This document shows, piece by piece, positions 16,933 to 26,692 of a stretch of 64,000 bases of DNA. Each line of letters opens with the position of its first letter. The first letter of the stretch is position 1. A program made the translations under genes and the position numbers. This DNA comes from Roseovarius sp. 217 (lineage in GTDB: Bacteria > Pseudomonadota > Alphaproteobacteria > Rhodobacterales > Rhodobacteraceae), in the NCBI RefSeq assembly GCF_000152845.1, contig NZ_CH902584.1, positions 918,375 to 982,374 of the forward strand. Reading direction: 5' to 3'. The notes under the pieces are model-generated. The model was not told where the DNA came from. It was given only the letters and a program-made list of their open reading frames with translations, and searched no databases.

Positions 16933-18309
16933 TCAGATCCGGAACCGCAGCGCCATGCGCCGGCCACCACGCTGCACCTCAAGGGCCAAGGTCGTCTCGG
17001 CGCGCTCCAACGCCTCGGCGGCACTTGCACTATCAGGTGTGGTGCGACCATTGACGGACCGCAAGATATCGCCGGCGCGTAACCCGGCACGCGCACCGTA
17101 GGGGCCGGGATCATCCACAATCACCCCCTCCGACAGAAGTGGAAGGCGGTAGTCCTCGATCACGGCGGGGTTGATTGTCGACAAGAACATTTGAGGGATT
17201 GCAGCACGCGGGCTGGTTTCCAGTCGGTTGCGCGGTGGGGTGTCGGGGGCGGCGATCATGTCCACCTCGATCTCTTGCTCAACGCCATCGCGCAGGCGGG
17301 TGATTGTGGTCTTGGACCCGATTCCGGCCAGAGACATGCGATAGATCATCTCTGCGGGGCTGTTGACGGGCTGACCGCCGACCATCGTGATCACGTCGCC
17401 GGGGCGGATGTCGCGGACAAAGCTGCTGAGGGGATGCACCTCGGAAATCACGATGCCGTCGGGGCGGGCGATGCCAAGCCCCTCGGCCATATCCGGGGTT
17501 ACAGGCTGACCACCCAAACCCGCCCAAGGGCGTTCAAATGTCGTTTTTCCATCCCGTGCCTGTGCCACGAACTGTGCCACCAAGGCCGAGGGAATGGCAA
17601 AGCCGATACCGTTCGATCCGCCCGAACGCGACAGGATTGCTGTATTGATTCCAATAAGATGGCCGTTCACATCGACCAGAGCACCGCCCGAATTTCCGGG
17701 GTTGATCGGTGCGTCGGTCTGGATGAAATAGCCACGCGCGTTGCCGGTGGCCGTGCCGGAGCGGGCGAGGCCGGAGACGATTCCGCTGCTGACGGTTTGG
17801 CCCACGCCAAAGGGGTTGCCGATGGCCAGCACCAATTCGCCGACCTGCACGGTGTCGCTGTTTCGCAGGGCGAGGGCGGGCAGGGCCGGTGCATCCTCGA
17901 TCTGGAGGACGGCCAAATCCGCCTCTTCATCGCCCAAGAGGACGCGGGCGGCGTATTCGCGGCGGTCATTGAGGACCACGCGGATATCTGTAGCCTCACC
18001 CACGACATGATAATTCGACACGACGATACCATCCTCCGAGAGGACCACGCCGGACCCAAGAGAGTTTTGAACGCGCGGGCGCGTTGCGCCGAAGTCATTG
18101 AAAAATCTCTCGAAAAACGGGTCTCCCCGGAATGGGCTGGCGCGGGTGGCGACGACGCGACTCGCGTAGATATTCACCACTGCCGGAGCGGCCTGTTGGA
18201 CGACCGGGGCAAAGCCCAACTGAATTTCGGCCGGCGAGACCGGCACGCGGGTTTCGGCGTGCGGCAGGCCGGGAAGGGCCAATAAAACAAGGCAGAGAAG
18301 GCGGAACAT
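16933..18309 (-). CDS. Periplasmic Deg/HtrA-type serine protease
   Basis: A 458-residue trypsin-fold protease with two PDZ domains. A Sec signal covers residues 1-18 (MFRLLCLVLLALPGLPHA). The catalytic triad is H101 (SNYHVVG), D131 (EADLAVL) and S207 (NPGNSGG). PDZ1 is about 260-350 and a shorter PDZ2 about 375-458. It belongs with DegP/DegQ/DegS-like periplasmic quality-control proteases; which one it matches is unclear. ATG 18309 is chosen because the signal peptide starts there; a longer open frame upstream runs antisense over rplQ and is not credible. It is followed directly by rarA. Confidence 0.92.
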   Translation of the reverse strand: MFRLLCLVLLALPGLPHAETRVPVSPAEIQLGFAPVVQQAAPAVVNIYASRVVATRASPFRGDPFFERFFNDFGATRPRVQNSLGSGVVLSEDGIVVSNYHVVGEATDIRVVLNDRREYAARVLLGDEEADLAVLQIEDAPALPALALRNSDTVQVGELVLAIGNPFGVGQTVSSGIVSGLARSGTATGNARGYFIQTDAPINPGNSGGALVDVNGHLIGINTAILSRSGGSNGIGFAIPSALVAQFVAQARDGKTTFERPWAGLGGQPVTPDMAEGLGIARPDGIVISEVHPLSSFVRDIRPGDVITMVGGQPVNSPAEMIYRMSLAGIGSKTTITRLRDGVEQEIEVDMIAAPDTPPRNRLETSPRAAIPQMFLSTINPAVIEDYRLPLLSEGVIVDDPGPYGARAGLRAGDILRSVNGRTTPDSASAAEALERAETTLALEVQRGGRRMALRFRI

Positions 18310-18417
18310 GACTGGCTCCCCAAGGGTGATCTTGGCCTTTGAGATATGCTGGGAGTGGCGCGGCAATGCAAGGCTTTGCGGCGTCTTGCGGTGGCATATC
18401 CCCGAGGGCCAACATGC

Positions 18418-18443
18418 AAAACCCCCGCCGGTGAGGGCGGGGG
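18418..18443 (-). terminator. Intrinsic terminator after rplQ
   Basis: On the minus strand CCCCCGCC-CTCACC-GGCGGGGG followed by TTTTGC: an 8-pair all-GC stem with a six-base loop and a short T-tract, 32 bases after the rplQ stop. It marks the end of the ribosomal protein operon, so the downstream protease and rarA need their own promoter in 18310-18417. Confidence 0.85.
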
Positions 18444-18475
18444 CGTATCTGTAACCACTTGAAATGGTTATGATC

Positions 18476-18898
18476 TTATTCGTCGTCAGACATTTCAAAC
18501 GCTGCGACGCGCGCCTTGTCGGCGGCACCTTTGGCGTCGACGTCACGGTCCACGAATTCAATGATCGCCATCGGTGCCATGTCACCATAACGGAAACCGG
18601 CCTTGAGAACGCGGACGTAACCGCCCTGACGTTCCGCATAGCGCGGTCCGAGAATGTCGAACAGTTTGGCCACATAGGCATCCTGCTTGAGCTGGCTCGC
18701 GGCCTGACGGCGCGCATGCAAATCCCCACGTTTTCCGAGGGTTATCAGCTTTTCGATGATCGGACGCAGTTCTTTTGCCTTGGGCAATGTGGTCTTGATC
18801 TGCTCATGTTCGATGAGCGAGCCGGCCATGTTCGCCCACAGCGCCTTGCGGTGCTCGTGGGTGCGGTTGAGGCGGCGGTATCCTCTTGCGTGACGCAT
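18476..18898 (-). CDS. rplQ: 50S ribosomal protein L17
   Basis: L17 of 140 residues, a 23S rRNA-binding protein near the exit tunnel. The N terminus [20 protein letters not shown] is the family hallmark, and the [20 protein letters not shown] block follows. It ends with an acidic tail (EMSDDE). It is the last gene of the rplO-secY-adk-rpsM-rpsK-rpoA-rplQ run, 167 bases after rpoA. Confidence 0.97.
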   Translation of the reverse strand: MRHARGYRRLNRTHEHRKALWANMAGSLIEHEQIKTTLPKAKELRPIIEKLITLGKRGDLHARRQAASQLKQDAYVAKLFDILGPRYAERQGGYVRVLKAGFRYGDMAPMAIIEFVDRDVDAKGAADKARVAAFEMSDDE

Positions 18899-18987
18899 TT
18901 TCTATCTCCTAAGCGTTTTTGCTTTGTCCGGCGGTCTGATGCGTGTCAGCCGCTCTCCTTGGGGCGGGATTGCCCGGGTCGTGATGC

Positions 18988-19056
18988 GTACATGGCGTAC
19001 CATGTGTACGCGGGTTTTGTACACTGGGTTGAACGGTGCGCAGAGGCTGCGCACCG
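18988..19056 (-). other. Two hairpins between rpoA and rplQ
   Basis: A perfect 10-pair hairpin CGGTGCGCAG-AGG-CTGCGCACCG lies at 19034-19056, nine bases past the rpoA stop. A second, GTACATGG-CGTA-CCATG(TG)TAC with a two-base bulge, lies at 18988-19009. Neither is followed by a T-tract on the minus strand. They may slow RNA decay or cause partial termination and so set the ratio of L17 to alpha subunit. Confidence 0.5.
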
Positions 19057-19065
19057 CCCAAAATC

Positions 19066-20082
19066 TTAGAACGCGTCTTCGAACTTTTTGGCGAGGTCTT
19101 CGATGTTGTCTGGCGGCCAATCCTCGACATCCATGCCAAGGTGCAGACCCATGCCCGAAAGAACCTCTTTGATCTCGTTGAGCGACTTGCGGCCAAAGTT
19201 CGGGGTGCGGAGCATCTCGGCTTCGGTCTTTTGGATGAGATCGCCGATATAGACGATGTTGTCGTTCTTGAGGCAGTTCGCGGAGCGGACCGACAATTCC
19301 AACTCGTCCACTTTCTTGAGCAGGAGCGGGTTGAATTCGAGACCGTCGTCGTCGTCCTGACGGCTGGCCGATTCGGGTTCGTCGAAGTTCACGAAGATCG
19401 ACAGTTGATCCTGAAGGATGCGCGCGGCATAGGCCACGGCGTCATCCGGGGTGATCGAGCCGTCGGTTTCGATCTTCATGGTCAGTTTGTCGTAATCCAG
19501 AACCTGACCTTCGCGAGTCGGCTGGACCTCGTAGCTGACCTTGGAGATCGGCGAGTAGATGGCGTCAATCGGAATGAGACCGATGGGTGCGTCCTCGGGC
19601 TTGTTCTTGTCAGCCGAGACATAGCCCTTGCCCTGATTCACGGTCAGTTCCATGAACAGGTCAGCACCTTCGTCGAGGTGACAGATCACATGATCCTTGT
19701 TGAGGATCTCGATGCCTGCGCTGTCGGAGATGTCACCGGCGGTGACGACGCCCGGACCCTTGGCATTGACCGAAAGACGCTTGGGCCCTTCGACTTCCAT
19801 GCGGATGGCCACGCCCTTGAGGTTGAGAACGATGTCGGTCACGTCTTCGCGGACACCGGCCACCGAGGAGAACTCGTGCAACACGTTGTCGATCTGCACG
19901 GCGGTGATGGCCGCCCCTTGCAGCGAGGACAGAAGAACGCGGCGCAGCGCGTTGCCCAGCGTGAGACCAAAGCCGCGCTCGAGCGGCTCGGCGATCAGAA
20001 CCGCCTGACGCAGCGGGTCATTGCCCGGTTTCACGTCAAGCTGTGTCGGCTTGATCAGTTCAGCCCAATTCTTGTGGATCAT
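19066..20082 (-). CDS. rpoA: DNA-directed RNA polymerase subunit alpha
   Basis: Alpha subunit of 338 residues. The N-terminal assembly domain (about 1-235) contains [21 protein letters not shown] (about 35-55). A linker rich in acidic residues (about 236-250) leads to the C-terminal domain (about 255-338) that binds UP elements and activators, with [22 protein letters not shown] and [12 protein letters not shown]. The start MIHKNWAEL at 20080-20082 is chosen; a GGAGGG Shine-Dalgarno just before it argues against the longer frame. Confidence 0.98.
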   Translation of the reverse strand: MIHKNWAELIKPTQLDVKPGNDPLRQAVLIAEPLERGFGLTLGNALRRVLLSSLQGAAITAVQIDNVLHEFSSVAGVREDVTDIVLNLKGVAIRMEVEGPKRLSVNAKGPGVVTAGDISDSAGIEILNKDHVICHLDEGADLFMELTVNQGKGYVSADKNKPEDAPIGLIPIDAIYSPISKVSYEVQPTREGQVLDYDKLTMKIETDGSITPDDAVAYAARILQDQLSIFVNFDEPESASRQDDDDGLEFNPLLLKKVDELELSVRSANCLKNDNIVYIGDLIQKTEAEMLRTPNFGRKSLNEIKEVLSGMGLHLGMDVEDWPPDNIEDLAKKFEDAF

Positions 20083-20149
20083 GCGTCCCTCCATTCTTGC
20101 TCTGTTCCCATGTCCAAAGGTCCAGAACGCCCGAGGATGTAAAATGACG

Positions 20150-20178
20150 AAAAGGGGACCGCGCCATAGCGCGGCCCC
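20150..20178 (-). terminator. Terminator-like hairpin between rpsK and rpoA
   Basis: On the minus strand GGGGCCGCGC-TATG-GCGCGG(T)CCCC followed by TTTT: ten pairs with one bulge. It lies 19 bases after the rpsK stop inside the operon, so it likely acts as an attenuator that lowers rpoA relative to the ribosomal proteins, unless rpoA has its own promoter in 20083-20149. Confidence 0.65.
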
Positions 20179-20196
20179 ACCTGGATAGATGTTGTA

Positions 20197-20586
20197 TCAG
20201 ACCCGGCGGCGTTTCGGCGGGCGGCAGCCATTGTGAGCCATCGGGGTCACATCACGGATCGAGGTGATGTTGAAGCCAACGGCGGCCAGAGCGCGCAGCG
20301 CCGACTCACGACCCGAACCCGGACCCTGAACTTCGACGTCGAGCGACCGCATGCCATGTTCCTGCGCCTTTTTGCCTGCATCTTCGGCAGCCATCTGAGC
20401 GGCGTAGGGCGTGGATTTACGCGAGCCTTTGAAACCCATGGTCCCGGCAGAGGACCATGCGATTGCATTGCCCTGCACATCCGAGATCAGGATCTTGGTG
20501 TTGTTGAAAGACGAGTTCACATGAGCAACGCCGGTGGCGATGTTCTTGGAGACCTTTTTCTTGGTGCGTTTGGTATCGCGTGCCAT
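20197..20586 (-). CDS. rpsK: 30S ribosomal protein S11
   Basis: S11 of 129 residues, on the platform of the small subunit near the decoding-site mRNA exit. Hallmarks are [24 protein letters not shown] (about residues 19-42), the [13 protein letters not shown] block (about 91-103) and the C terminus [18 protein letters not shown]. It lies 15 bases after rpsM and is co-transcribed with it. Confidence 0.98.
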   Translation of the reverse strand: MARDTKRTKKKVSKNIATGVAHVNSSFNNTKILISDVQGNAIAWSSAGTMGFKGSRKSTPYAAQMAAEDAGKKAQEHGMRSLDVEVQGPGSGRESALRALAAVGFNITSIRDVTPMAHNGCRPPKRRRV

Positions 20587-20601
20587 ATTGAATGCCCTCC
20601 C

Positions 20602-20970
20602 TTATTTCTTCTTGCCGGCAATGGCTTTTGCCGGGCCCTTGCGGGTGCGAGCATTGGTGTGGGTCCGCTGACCACGCACCGGCAGATTGCGGCGGTGACG
20701 CAGGCCACGGTAGCAGCCCAGATCCATCAAGCGCTTGATGTTCATCTGGGATTCACGGCGCAGGTCACCTTCGACGGTGAAATTCGCGTCGATGTGTTCG
20801 CGCAGGGCCAGGGCCTCGGCATCCGACAGCTCGTTCACGCGACGCGAGGTGTCGATGTTGAGGGCTTCGCAGATGGATTTAGCCGAGGAATGGCCGATTC
20901 CGGTGATATAGGTGAGGGCGATTGGAACCCGTTTGTTGGTCGGGATATTGACGCCGGCGATACGTGCCAA
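20602..20970 (-). CDS. rpsM: 30S ribosomal protein S13 (TTG start)
   Basis: S13 of 122 residues, head of the 30S subunit, contacting the P-site tRNA and L5. The sequence from the proposed start reads (M)[20 protein letters not shown], exactly where S13 proteins begin. The codon there is TTG (20968-20970), preceded by AAGGAA. A longer in-frame extension starting at 21021 would add 17 residues not found in S13. The helix-two-turn-helix part and the basic tail [21 protein letters not shown] fit the family. A TTG start on a highly expressed gene is unusual and may limit its translation. Confidence 0.95.
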   Translation of the reverse strand: MARIAGVNIPTNKRVPIALTYITGIGHSSAKSICEALNIDTSRRVNELSDAEALALREHIDANFTVEGDLRRESQMNIKRLMDLGCYRGLRHRRNLPVRGQRTHTNARTRKGPAKAIAGKKK

Positions 20971-21181
20971 GTGCAGTTTCCTTTTTCGTTGCGGTTCCGT
21001 AGCACCAGAACCTTTTTTCACAACGTAAGCCCGAGGCGATCACGCACCGGGCCGCGGCTGATATCAGATGAGCGATTCGCAATTCGGGGGCGACCCGGAA
21101 ATAGAATCAATCTCGCGTTCGAGATAGGGCTGGTTAGGGGGAAATGAACGGAGCGTCAAGGCCCCGCCCTCCGGCATTGCC

Positions 21182-21826
21182 CTATTTGTCAAGTGCTTTG
21201 GCAATCTCGGCCTGAACCACATTGATTTCCGCCAGACCGTCGACCGAGGTCAGTTGGCCATGAGCGTAGTAATAGCCGAGAAGCGGGGAGGTTTTCTTGT
21301 AATATTCCATCAGGCGGTTGCGCAGCGCGTCTTCGTTGTCGTCGGCGCGGCGCCTGACATCTGTCGAGCCGCATTTGGCACATTTGCCATCGGCGGGCCA
21401 GGGTTTGGTCATGTCGTTATAGACCTCGCCGCAGTTGCCGCAGGTCGAACGGGCTGTGATGCGCTGAACGAGCGCCTCGTCATCGACACGCAGTTCGATC
21501 ACGGCCTCCAAGGTCTCGCCCATCTCTTCGAGCAGGTCGGCGAGGGCATCGGCCTGTGCCAGCGTGCGGGGGAAGCCATCAAAAATGAAGCCGCCCTTTT
21601 GCTCGGCCTGCAATTGTTCGCGGATGAGGCCGATCACGATCTCATCAGTCACAAGATCGCCGCGCGCCATGACATCGGCGACGATCCGCCCCATGTCCGA
21701 GCCGCTGTCCTTGGCGGCGCGCAGCATGTCGCCGGTGGAGAGCTGGATCATGTCGCGGCTCTCGACCAAATGATGCGCCTGTGTGCCCTTGCCCGCGCCC
21801 GGCGGTCCGAGAAGGATGATATTCAT
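21182..21826 (-). CDS. adk: Adenylate kinase, zinc-containing type
   Basis: Adenylate kinase of 214 residues (ATP + AMP = 2 ADP). The P-loop GPPGAGKGT is at residues 7-15 and [12 protein letters not shown] near 81-92. The LID domain carries four cysteines (CGNC at about 130-133 and CAKC at about 150-153), so it binds structural zinc. Its start overlaps the secY stop by four bases (ATGA), giving coupling. The 211 bases between adk and rpsM hold no gene. Confidence 0.97.
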   Translation of the reverse strand: MNIILLGPPGAGKGTQAHHLVESRDMIQLSTGDMLRAAKDSGSDMGRIVADVMARGDLVTDEIVIGLIREQLQAEQKGGFIFDGFPRTLAQADALADLLEEMGETLEAVIELRVDDEALVQRITARSTCGNCGEVYNDMTKPWPADGKCAKCGSTDVRRRADDNEDALRNRLMEYYKKTSPLLGYYYAHGQLTSVDGLAEINVVQAEIAKALDK

Positions 21827-23187
21827 CTGCGCGCCGGTGCTTTTCTGCGGGAGCGTTTCTTGCCCTTGCCGCTGAGCTGGGATTTCTCGATCAGCCCTTC
21901 GTATTGATGGGCGAGGAGGTGCGATTGCACCTGCTGGATCGTGTCCATGGTGACAGAGACCACGATCAGCACGGATGTGCCGCCAAAGTAGAAGGGGATC
22001 GCGAATTGATTGCGCAGCACCTCGGGCAGAAGGCAGACCGCCGCGAGATAGGCAGAGCCCAGAACCAGCACGCGGGCCACAACATAGTCGAGATATTCCG
22101 CTGTCCGCTTGCCCGGACGGATGCCGGGAATAAAGCCGTTCTGGTTCTTGAGGTTGTCGGCCACTTCATCGGTCTTGAACGCGACGTTGAAGGTGTAGAA
22201 ATAGGCGAAGAACACGATCATGATCGTGAAGAACAGCAGATAGAGCGGCTGGCCGGGGCCGAAATAGGCCATCACGGTCGAGAGGACCGGATTGGTCGTG
22301 CTGCCCGAGAAGGTGGTGATCGTCGCAGGCAGCAGGAGCAGCGAGGAGGCAAAGATTGCCGGGATCACGCCTGCCGGGTTGACCTTGACCGGCAGGTGCG
22401 AGGAGCCGCCATCATAGATCTTCATGCCCACCTGACGGCGGGGATATTGAATGTGGATCTTGCGCAGGGACCGCTCCATGAAGACCACGAAGGCGATCAC
22501 GGCGACGACCATCACCATCACGCCGACGATCACGGCAGGGCTGACAGCGCCGGAGCGGCCAGAGGCGAAGAACTGCGCCAGAGCGGCGGGAACCTCGGCG
22601 ATGATGCCGACAAAGATGATCAGCGAGATGCCGTTGCCGACGCCGCGCGCGGTGATCTGTTCGCCCAGCCACATCAGGAACATGGTGCCGCCGACCAGCG
22701 TGATCATGCAGGAGACGATAAAGAACATGCCCGGATTCGTGACCATTTCGCCGGATTGCAGGCTGACGGCCAGACCGTAGGATTGCAGCGTGGCGAGGAC
22801 GACCGTGCCGTAGCGGGTGTATTGGTTGATCTTCTTGCGACCCTGCTCGCCCTCTTTCTTGAGTTGCTCAAGAGCGGGCACCATGGCGGTCATCAACTGA
22901 ACGATGATCGACGCCGAGATATAGGGCATGATCCCCAGAGCAAAGATGCCCATGCGCCCGAGTGCGCCGCCGGTGAACATCGACAGCATGCCGCCAATGG
23001 ACGCCTGCGCGCCTTCCATGAATTCACGCAGCGCGATCCCATCAATCCCCGGCACGGGGATGAAGGTGCCCAGCCGGTAGACAATCAGCAGGCCGAGGGT
23101 GAACAGGATGCGTTTGCGCAGTTCGGTGGCCTTGCCAAGCGCGGACCAGCTAGTGTTGGCCGCCATTTGCTCTGCTGCAGATACCAT
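21823..23187 (-). CDS. secY: Preprotein translocase subunit SecY
   Basis: Central channel of the Sec translocon, 454 residues with ten transmembrane helices. Hallmarks are [23 protein letters not shown] (helix 1, plug side), [14 protein letters not shown] (about 80-93), and the cytosolic loop before helix 9-10 with [14 protein letters not shown]. Start [11 protein letters not shown] at 23187 is preferred over an ATG eight codons upstream because other alphaproteobacterial SecY proteins begin this way. The C terminus is strongly basic ([14 protein letters not shown]). Confidence 0.95.
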   Translation of the reverse strand: MVSAAEQMAANTSWSALGKATELRKRILFTLGLLIVYRLGTFIPVPGIDGIALREFMEGAQASIGGMLSMFTGGALGRMGIFALGIMPYISASIIVQLMTAMVPALEQLKKEGEQGRKKINQYTRYGTVVLATLQSYGLAVSLQSGEMVTNPGMFFIVSCMITLVGGTMFLMWLGEQITARGVGNGISLIIFVGIIAEVPAALAQFFASGRSGAVSPAVIVGVMVMVVAVIAFVVFMERSLRKIHIQYPRRQVGMKIYDGGSSHLPVKVNPAGVIPAIFASSLLLLPATITTFSGSTTNPVLSTVMAYFGPGQPLYLLFFTIMIVFFAYFYTFNVAFKTDEVADNLKNQNGFIPGIRPGKRTAEYLDYVVARVLVLGSAYLAAVCLLPEVLRNQFAIPFYFGGTSVLIVVSVTMDTIQQVQSHLLAHQYEGLIEKSQLSGKGKKRSRRKAPARR

Positions 23188-23210
23188 TCGCGGGTCTCTT
23201 TCATGTGACA

Positions 23211-23246
23211 ACGCCGCCTTGGGCTGTTTTCCAGCTCAGGCGGCGT
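23211..23246 (-). other. Hairpin just upstream of secY
   Basis: ACGCCGCCT (23211-23219) pairs perfectly with AGGCGGCGT (23238-23246); a partly paired inner stem closes a TTTT/AAAA loop. It ends 24 bases before the secY start with no T-tract. It could set RNA stability or secY translation. A second near-perfect inverted repeat (AGCGGCAC-GG-GTGCCGCT) lies at about 23272-23289 just after rplO. Confidence 0.45.
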
Positions 23247-23298
23247 CAAAGGAAAACTTGGGCCATATGTAAGCGGCACGGGTGCCGCTCACAACCTC

Positions 23299-23772
23299 TT
23301 ATTCAGCCGCCTGCGCGGTTGTGACCGAGAGGGAGCCGCCGGCCTTTTCGACCGCTTCGATCGCGGAGCGCGAGGCGCCTGTAACCTGAATGGTCAGCTT
23401 GAGGGTCACGTCACCCTTGTTCAGGACGCGGATGCCATCGAGTTTGCGGCGCACCAGACCGGAGGCGACGAGCGCATCCTCGGTGATCGGGGCGGTTGCG
23501 TCGATCTTACCGGCTTCGACGAATTTCTGGATCAGACCCAGATTGATGACGGCAAAGGATTTGCGGTTCGGCTTGGTAAAGCCGCGCTTGGGCAGACGCT
23601 GATAGAGCGGCATCTGGCCACCCTCGTAGCCACCGATCGAAACACCCGAACGGGATTTCTGACCTTTGATACCCCGGCCACCGGTTTTGCCCATGCCGGA
23701 ACCCGGACCACGACCAATGCGCTTGCGCTTTTTGGTGGCACCGGGATTGTCGTGCAGTTCATGCAGTTTCAT
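23299..23772 (-). CDS. rplO: 50S ribosomal protein L15
   Basis: L15 of 157 residues, a late-assembly large-subunit protein. The N terminus [20 protein letters not shown], the glycine-rich [24 protein letters not shown] stretch and [19 protein letters not shown] are hallmarks. ATG 23772 is chosen over an upstream frame extension. It is the first gene of the operon visible here; no rpmD or rpsE precedes it, unlike the usual spc order. Confidence 0.97.
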   Translation of the reverse strand: MKLHELHDNPGATKKRKRIGRGPGSGMGKTGGRGIKGQKSRSGVSIGGYEGGQMPLYQRLPKRGFTKPNRKSFAVINLGLIQKFVEAGKIDATAPITEDALVASGLVRRKLDGIRVLNKGDVTLKLTIQVTGASRSAIEAVEKAGGSLSVTTAQAAE

Positions 23773-24077
23773 TGTCGCTATCTCCTTGCCGGATGCGGCC
23801 CCCAGCGACGGGAGCGGCCGAACGCGGCGTGTGTGGGTTGAGTCGGACCCCAAGACGGGGCCACCGGGGGCGTATAGACGCAGGGCGCGTCGGGATCAAG
23901 GGCTGAGAATGCGTTGGGTGTCGTGGTTTGCGCGCGCAGACCTCAGGGGATCTTGGCGACACTGGCCGGTGACCGGTGACGAAGGGATCTGCCACAACTT
24001 TTCAAACACTGCGCCAGTCGGTAAGTCTAGGGACAGTTCACAACCAGATTTGACGTCTGATGGTAAAAGGTTCCTAA
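23773..24077. promoter_or_regulatory. 305-base divergent intergenic region upstream of rplO
   Basis: No credible gene is seen. The region separates rplO (-) from a SAM-fold protein gene (+), so it must hold the rplO-secY promoter if rpmD is not upstream, plus the promoter of the plus-strand gene. GTGACCGG tandem-like sequence occurs near 23970-23981 (GGCCGGTGACCGGTGACG). I cannot place a clear -10/-35 pair with confidence. Confidence 0.4.
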
Positions 24078-24926
24078 ATGATGCGGTTTTTCAGCAAGTC
24101 CCCTCGGCCCGGTCCGGTTTCGGAACAGAAGCAAGAGGTGCGGTTTACCGCAGCGGATGCGGCCTTGGCGCTGGAGCAGAGAGGACCGCGCCTCTTGGAG
24201 TTTGTGGCGAATTGCGTCGAGCCTCAGGCTCTGGGGGTGGAGATTGGCCCCTTTGACCGCCCACTTTTGACCCGCCCGGACTGGAATGTGCGCTATGCGG
24301 ACGTCAATACGACGGACGACCTCAAATATCTCGCGGGTCGCAGCCCGCTGCGGCATGTCGAGAAGGTTGTCGAGGTGGATTATGTGCTGAAGTCCGTGTC
24401 CCTGCCGCGCGCGATTTCCGGGCATGGGGTCAAATTCGTCTTTGGATCGCATGTTTACGAGCATATTCCGAACCTTTTGGGATTTCTGCGCGACATCGCG
24501 ACGGAACTGGGCAGCGGGGGCACAGTCATCGGTGCCTTTCCGGATCGGCGCTACACCTATGATATCGACCGCCCAAGAACGACATTGGGCCAGTTTCTGG
24601 ACCGCCATGCGCGGGATATTTCCCAGCCGGACCCGCAGACCGTGTTCGATCATTTCTATCACAACAGGGAGGTCAAAGCGGGTCAGATCTGGACCAAGGG
24701 TGCGGATCACGGTGCGCCTCGGAGATTTTCCCTCGGCCATGCGCAAGAGATGATGCAGCAGGCCCAGACGCGCTATGTCGATGTGCATTGCAACGTGCTC
24801 ACGGATCAGGAGTTTGTCGACCTGACGGAGGTCTTTCCAGAGCTTGGGATCAACCTGGGTCTGCATGCCTTGGTCAAGACCTATCGCCCGCTGCACGAAT
24901 TCCACTTTTGCCTGAAGGTGTTGTGA
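24078..24926 (+). CDS. Class I SAM-dependent methyltransferase-like protein
   Basis: A 282-residue soluble protein. Motif I of the SAM fold appears as GVEIGPFDRPLL (about residues 54-65), an acidic strand end YADVNTTDDLKYL follows (about 73-85), and FVFGSHVYEHIPNLLGFLRDIATELGSGG (about 120-148) matches the motif IV to post-motif region (DV-EHI-P). Such domains are often found alone or attached to glycosyltransferases in cell-surface sugar loci. The substrate is unknown. Shine-Dalgarno AAAAGG at 24065-24070; ATG codons at 24078 and 24081 are both possible. Confidence 0.72.
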   Translation: MMRFFSKSPRPGPVSEQKQEVRFTAADAALALEQRGPRLLEFVANCVEPQALGVEIGPFDRPLLTRPDWNVRYADVNTTDDLKYLAGRSPLRHVEKVVEVDYVLKSVSLPRAISGHGVKFVFGSHVYEHIPNLLGFLRDIATELGSGGTVIGAFPDRRYTYDIDRPRTTLGQFLDRHARDISQPDPQTVFDHFYHNREVKAGQIWTKGADHGAPRRFSLGHAQEMMQQAQTRYVDVHCNVLTDQEFVDLTEVFPELGINLGLHALVKTYRPLHEFHFCLKVL

Positions 24927-25029
24927 CGACGCGCCGCAAGGGGGCATGACCCCTCAACGCATGCGTCCTCTCTGGACATGTGGCGGGATCGCGATAGGCT
25001 GGAAGTACTGCCCTGACCGGAGGCCCGCG

Positions 25030-25752
25030 ATGCGCGCTCTGGCGCTCTGCCTTGCCCTGACGATCCTGCCGGGACCTGCGTCCATGGCGGCGACGGGATG
25101 CGCCACCGATGCGATGCTGGTGTTCGACGGGTCGGGGTCCATGGCGGAGGTGGGACATGATCCGACCGCCCCGACCCGGATTATCGAGGCGCGCGTCGCC
25201 CTGCGGCGGGTGATGCCCGAGATTGCGCCCTATCGGCGGATTGGCCTGTTGAGCTATGGCGCGGGGGGCAGTCATCCCTGTTCCGGGATCACACGCCACT
25301 TTGGCCCGATGCCGGATGCCGGGGCTGCGGTGGTGGCGGGGATCGAGGCGTTGACGCCCGGTGGCCTGACCCCGATTGCCGCCTCAGTCGCGGCGGCGGC
25401 GGAGGTCTTGGGCTATCGCACGCACCCGGGCATCGTGGTCTTGGTCACGGATGGCAATGAGACCTGCGGCGGCACGCCCTGTGCGCTCGGGACGGCGCTC
25501 GCGGCGGAGGCGCGCGACCTCACGGTGCATGTGATCGGATTTCGCGTGGTGCATGACCCGTTTTCGTGGAACAGCCCCGAGGCGAAGGGCTATGACGGGC
25601 AGACGGTTGCGAAATGTCTGGCGGATGCGACGGGGGGATTGTTCGTCTCGACCGAAACGGTGGACGAGTTGGTGGCAGCCCTGCGCGAGACGCTGGGCTG
25701 TCCGCTGATCGGCGGGCTGTGGGTGGAAGCCCCGCCGCGTGGGCGGGGCTGA
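25030..25752 (+). CDS. Exported von Willebrand factor type A domain protein
   Basis: A 240-residue protein with a Sec signal (MRALALCLALTILPGPASMAA, about residues 1-21) and one vWA domain. The MIDAS metal site is seen as DGSGSM (about 35-40), TPGGLTPIAAS near 114 and VTDGNET near 143. Several cysteines in the mature part suggest disulfides and a periplasmic or extracellular location. A GGAGG Shine-Dalgarno at 25019-25023 fixes the start. The C terminus lies in a hairpin and runs close to the convergent folD. Its partner is unknown. Confidence 0.8.
   Translation: MRALALCLALTILPGPASMAATGCATDAMLVFDGSGSMAEVGHDPTAPTRIIEARVALRRVMPEIAPYRRIGLLSYGAGGSHPCSGITRHFGPMPDAGAAVVAGIEALTPGGLTPIAASVAAAAEVLGYRTHPGIVVLVTDGNETCGGTPCALGTALAAEARDLTVHVIGFRVVHDPFSWNSPEAKGYDGQTVAKCLADATGGLFVSTETVDELVAALRETLGCPLIGGLWVEAPPRGRG
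25728..25750. terminator. GC-rich hairpin at the convergent vWA/folD ends
   Basis: AGCCCCGCC-GCGTG-GGCGGGGCT, nine perfect pairs, overlaps the last codons of the vWA gene and lies seven bases beyond the folD stop. It is placed to act on both strands, though neither side shows a clear T-tract. Confidence 0.5.
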
Positions 25753-25756
25753 GCGT

Positions 25757-26647
25757 TCAGGCCGTGAGGCCCTCGGGCTCTGTCAGACCATTTGCGCGGC
25801 AGCAGGCGGTGAGGGTATTGGCCAAGAGGCAGGCGATGGTCATCGGACCGACGCCACCCGGCACCGGGGTGATCGCCCCGGCAACAGCGGCAACCGAGGC
25901 GTAATCGACGTCGCCGACGAGGACGGTCTTGCCGTCCCGCTCGATCCGGTTGATGCCCACGTCGATCACGGTGGCCCCCGGCTTGATCCAGTCACCCGGC
26001 ACCATTTCGGGGCGACCGACGGCGGCCACAACGATATCGGCGCGGCGGCAGACATCGGCGATGTCCTTGGTCCGGCTATGGGCAATCGTGACGGTGCAGC
26101 TATCGCCCAAGAGAAGCTGTGCCATGGGTTTCCCGACAATGTTCGAGCGGCCAAGCACCACGGCATCCATGCCCGCAAGCGAGCCGTGATGGTCGCGCAG
26201 CATCATCAGGCAGCCCAAGGGCGTGCACGGCACCATGGATTTCTGGCCGGTGCCCAAGAGGCCCACGTTGGAAATGTGAAAGCCGTCGACATCCTTGGCC
26301 GGATCAATCGAATTGATCACCAGATCGGAGTCGAGATGTTTCGGAAGCGGCAATTGCACGAGGATGCCATGCACGGTGGCGTCCTTGTTGAGTTGGTCGA
26401 TCAGCGCCAGGAGATCGGCCTCGGACGTGTCTACGTCAAGTTTGTGTTCATAGGAGTTCATGCCCACCTCGACGGTCTGCTTGCCCTTGGAGCGGACATA
26501 GACCTGGCTGGCCGGATCTTCGCCCACAAGCACCACCGCGAGACCCGGCGTGATGCCGTTTGCCTCTTTCAGGCGCGTCACATGCGACGCCACCTTGGCG
26601 CGCACCTCTGCGGCAAAGGCCTTGCCGTCGATCACTTTAGCCGTCAT
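25757..26647 (-). CDS. folD: Bifunctional methylenetetrahydrofolate dehydrogenase/cyclohydrolase FolD
   Basis: A 296-residue soluble enzyme that converts 5,10-methylene-THF to 5,10-methenyl-THF (NADP) and then to 10-formyl-THF. The catalytic lysine lies in [11 protein letters not shown] (about 45-55), and other signatures are [13 protein letters not shown] (about 93-105), [12 protein letters not shown] (about 136-147), [18 protein letters not shown] (about 159-176) and [18 protein letters not shown] 26647 is chosen over a 13-codon extension. It lies beside fhs, giving both directions of formyl-THF supply. Confidence 0.97.
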   Translation of the reverse strand: MTAKVIDGKAFAAEVRAKVASHVTRLKEANGITPGLAVVLVGEDPASQVYVRSKGKQTVEVGMNSYEHKLDVDTSEADLLALIDQLNKDATVHGILVQLPLPKHLDSDLVINSIDPAKDVDGFHISNVGLLGTGQKSMVPCTPLGCLMMLRDHHGSLAGMDAVVLGRSNIVGKPMAQLLLGDSCTVTIAHSRTKDIADVCRRADIVVAAVGRPEMVPGDWIKPGATVIDVGINRIERDGKTVLVGDVDYASVAAVAGAITPVPGGVGPMTIACLLANTLTACCRANGLTEPEGLTA

Positions 26648-26692
26648 TCGCAGCCCTTTCCTCATTCTTGAAATATTCACGCCCAACGCGTA

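Noticed and set aside
18310..18729. N-terminal extension of the Deg protease
   Set aside because: The frame stays open upstream, but the extra 140 residues overlap rplQ and a terminator, and the real protein starts with a clear signal peptide at 18309.
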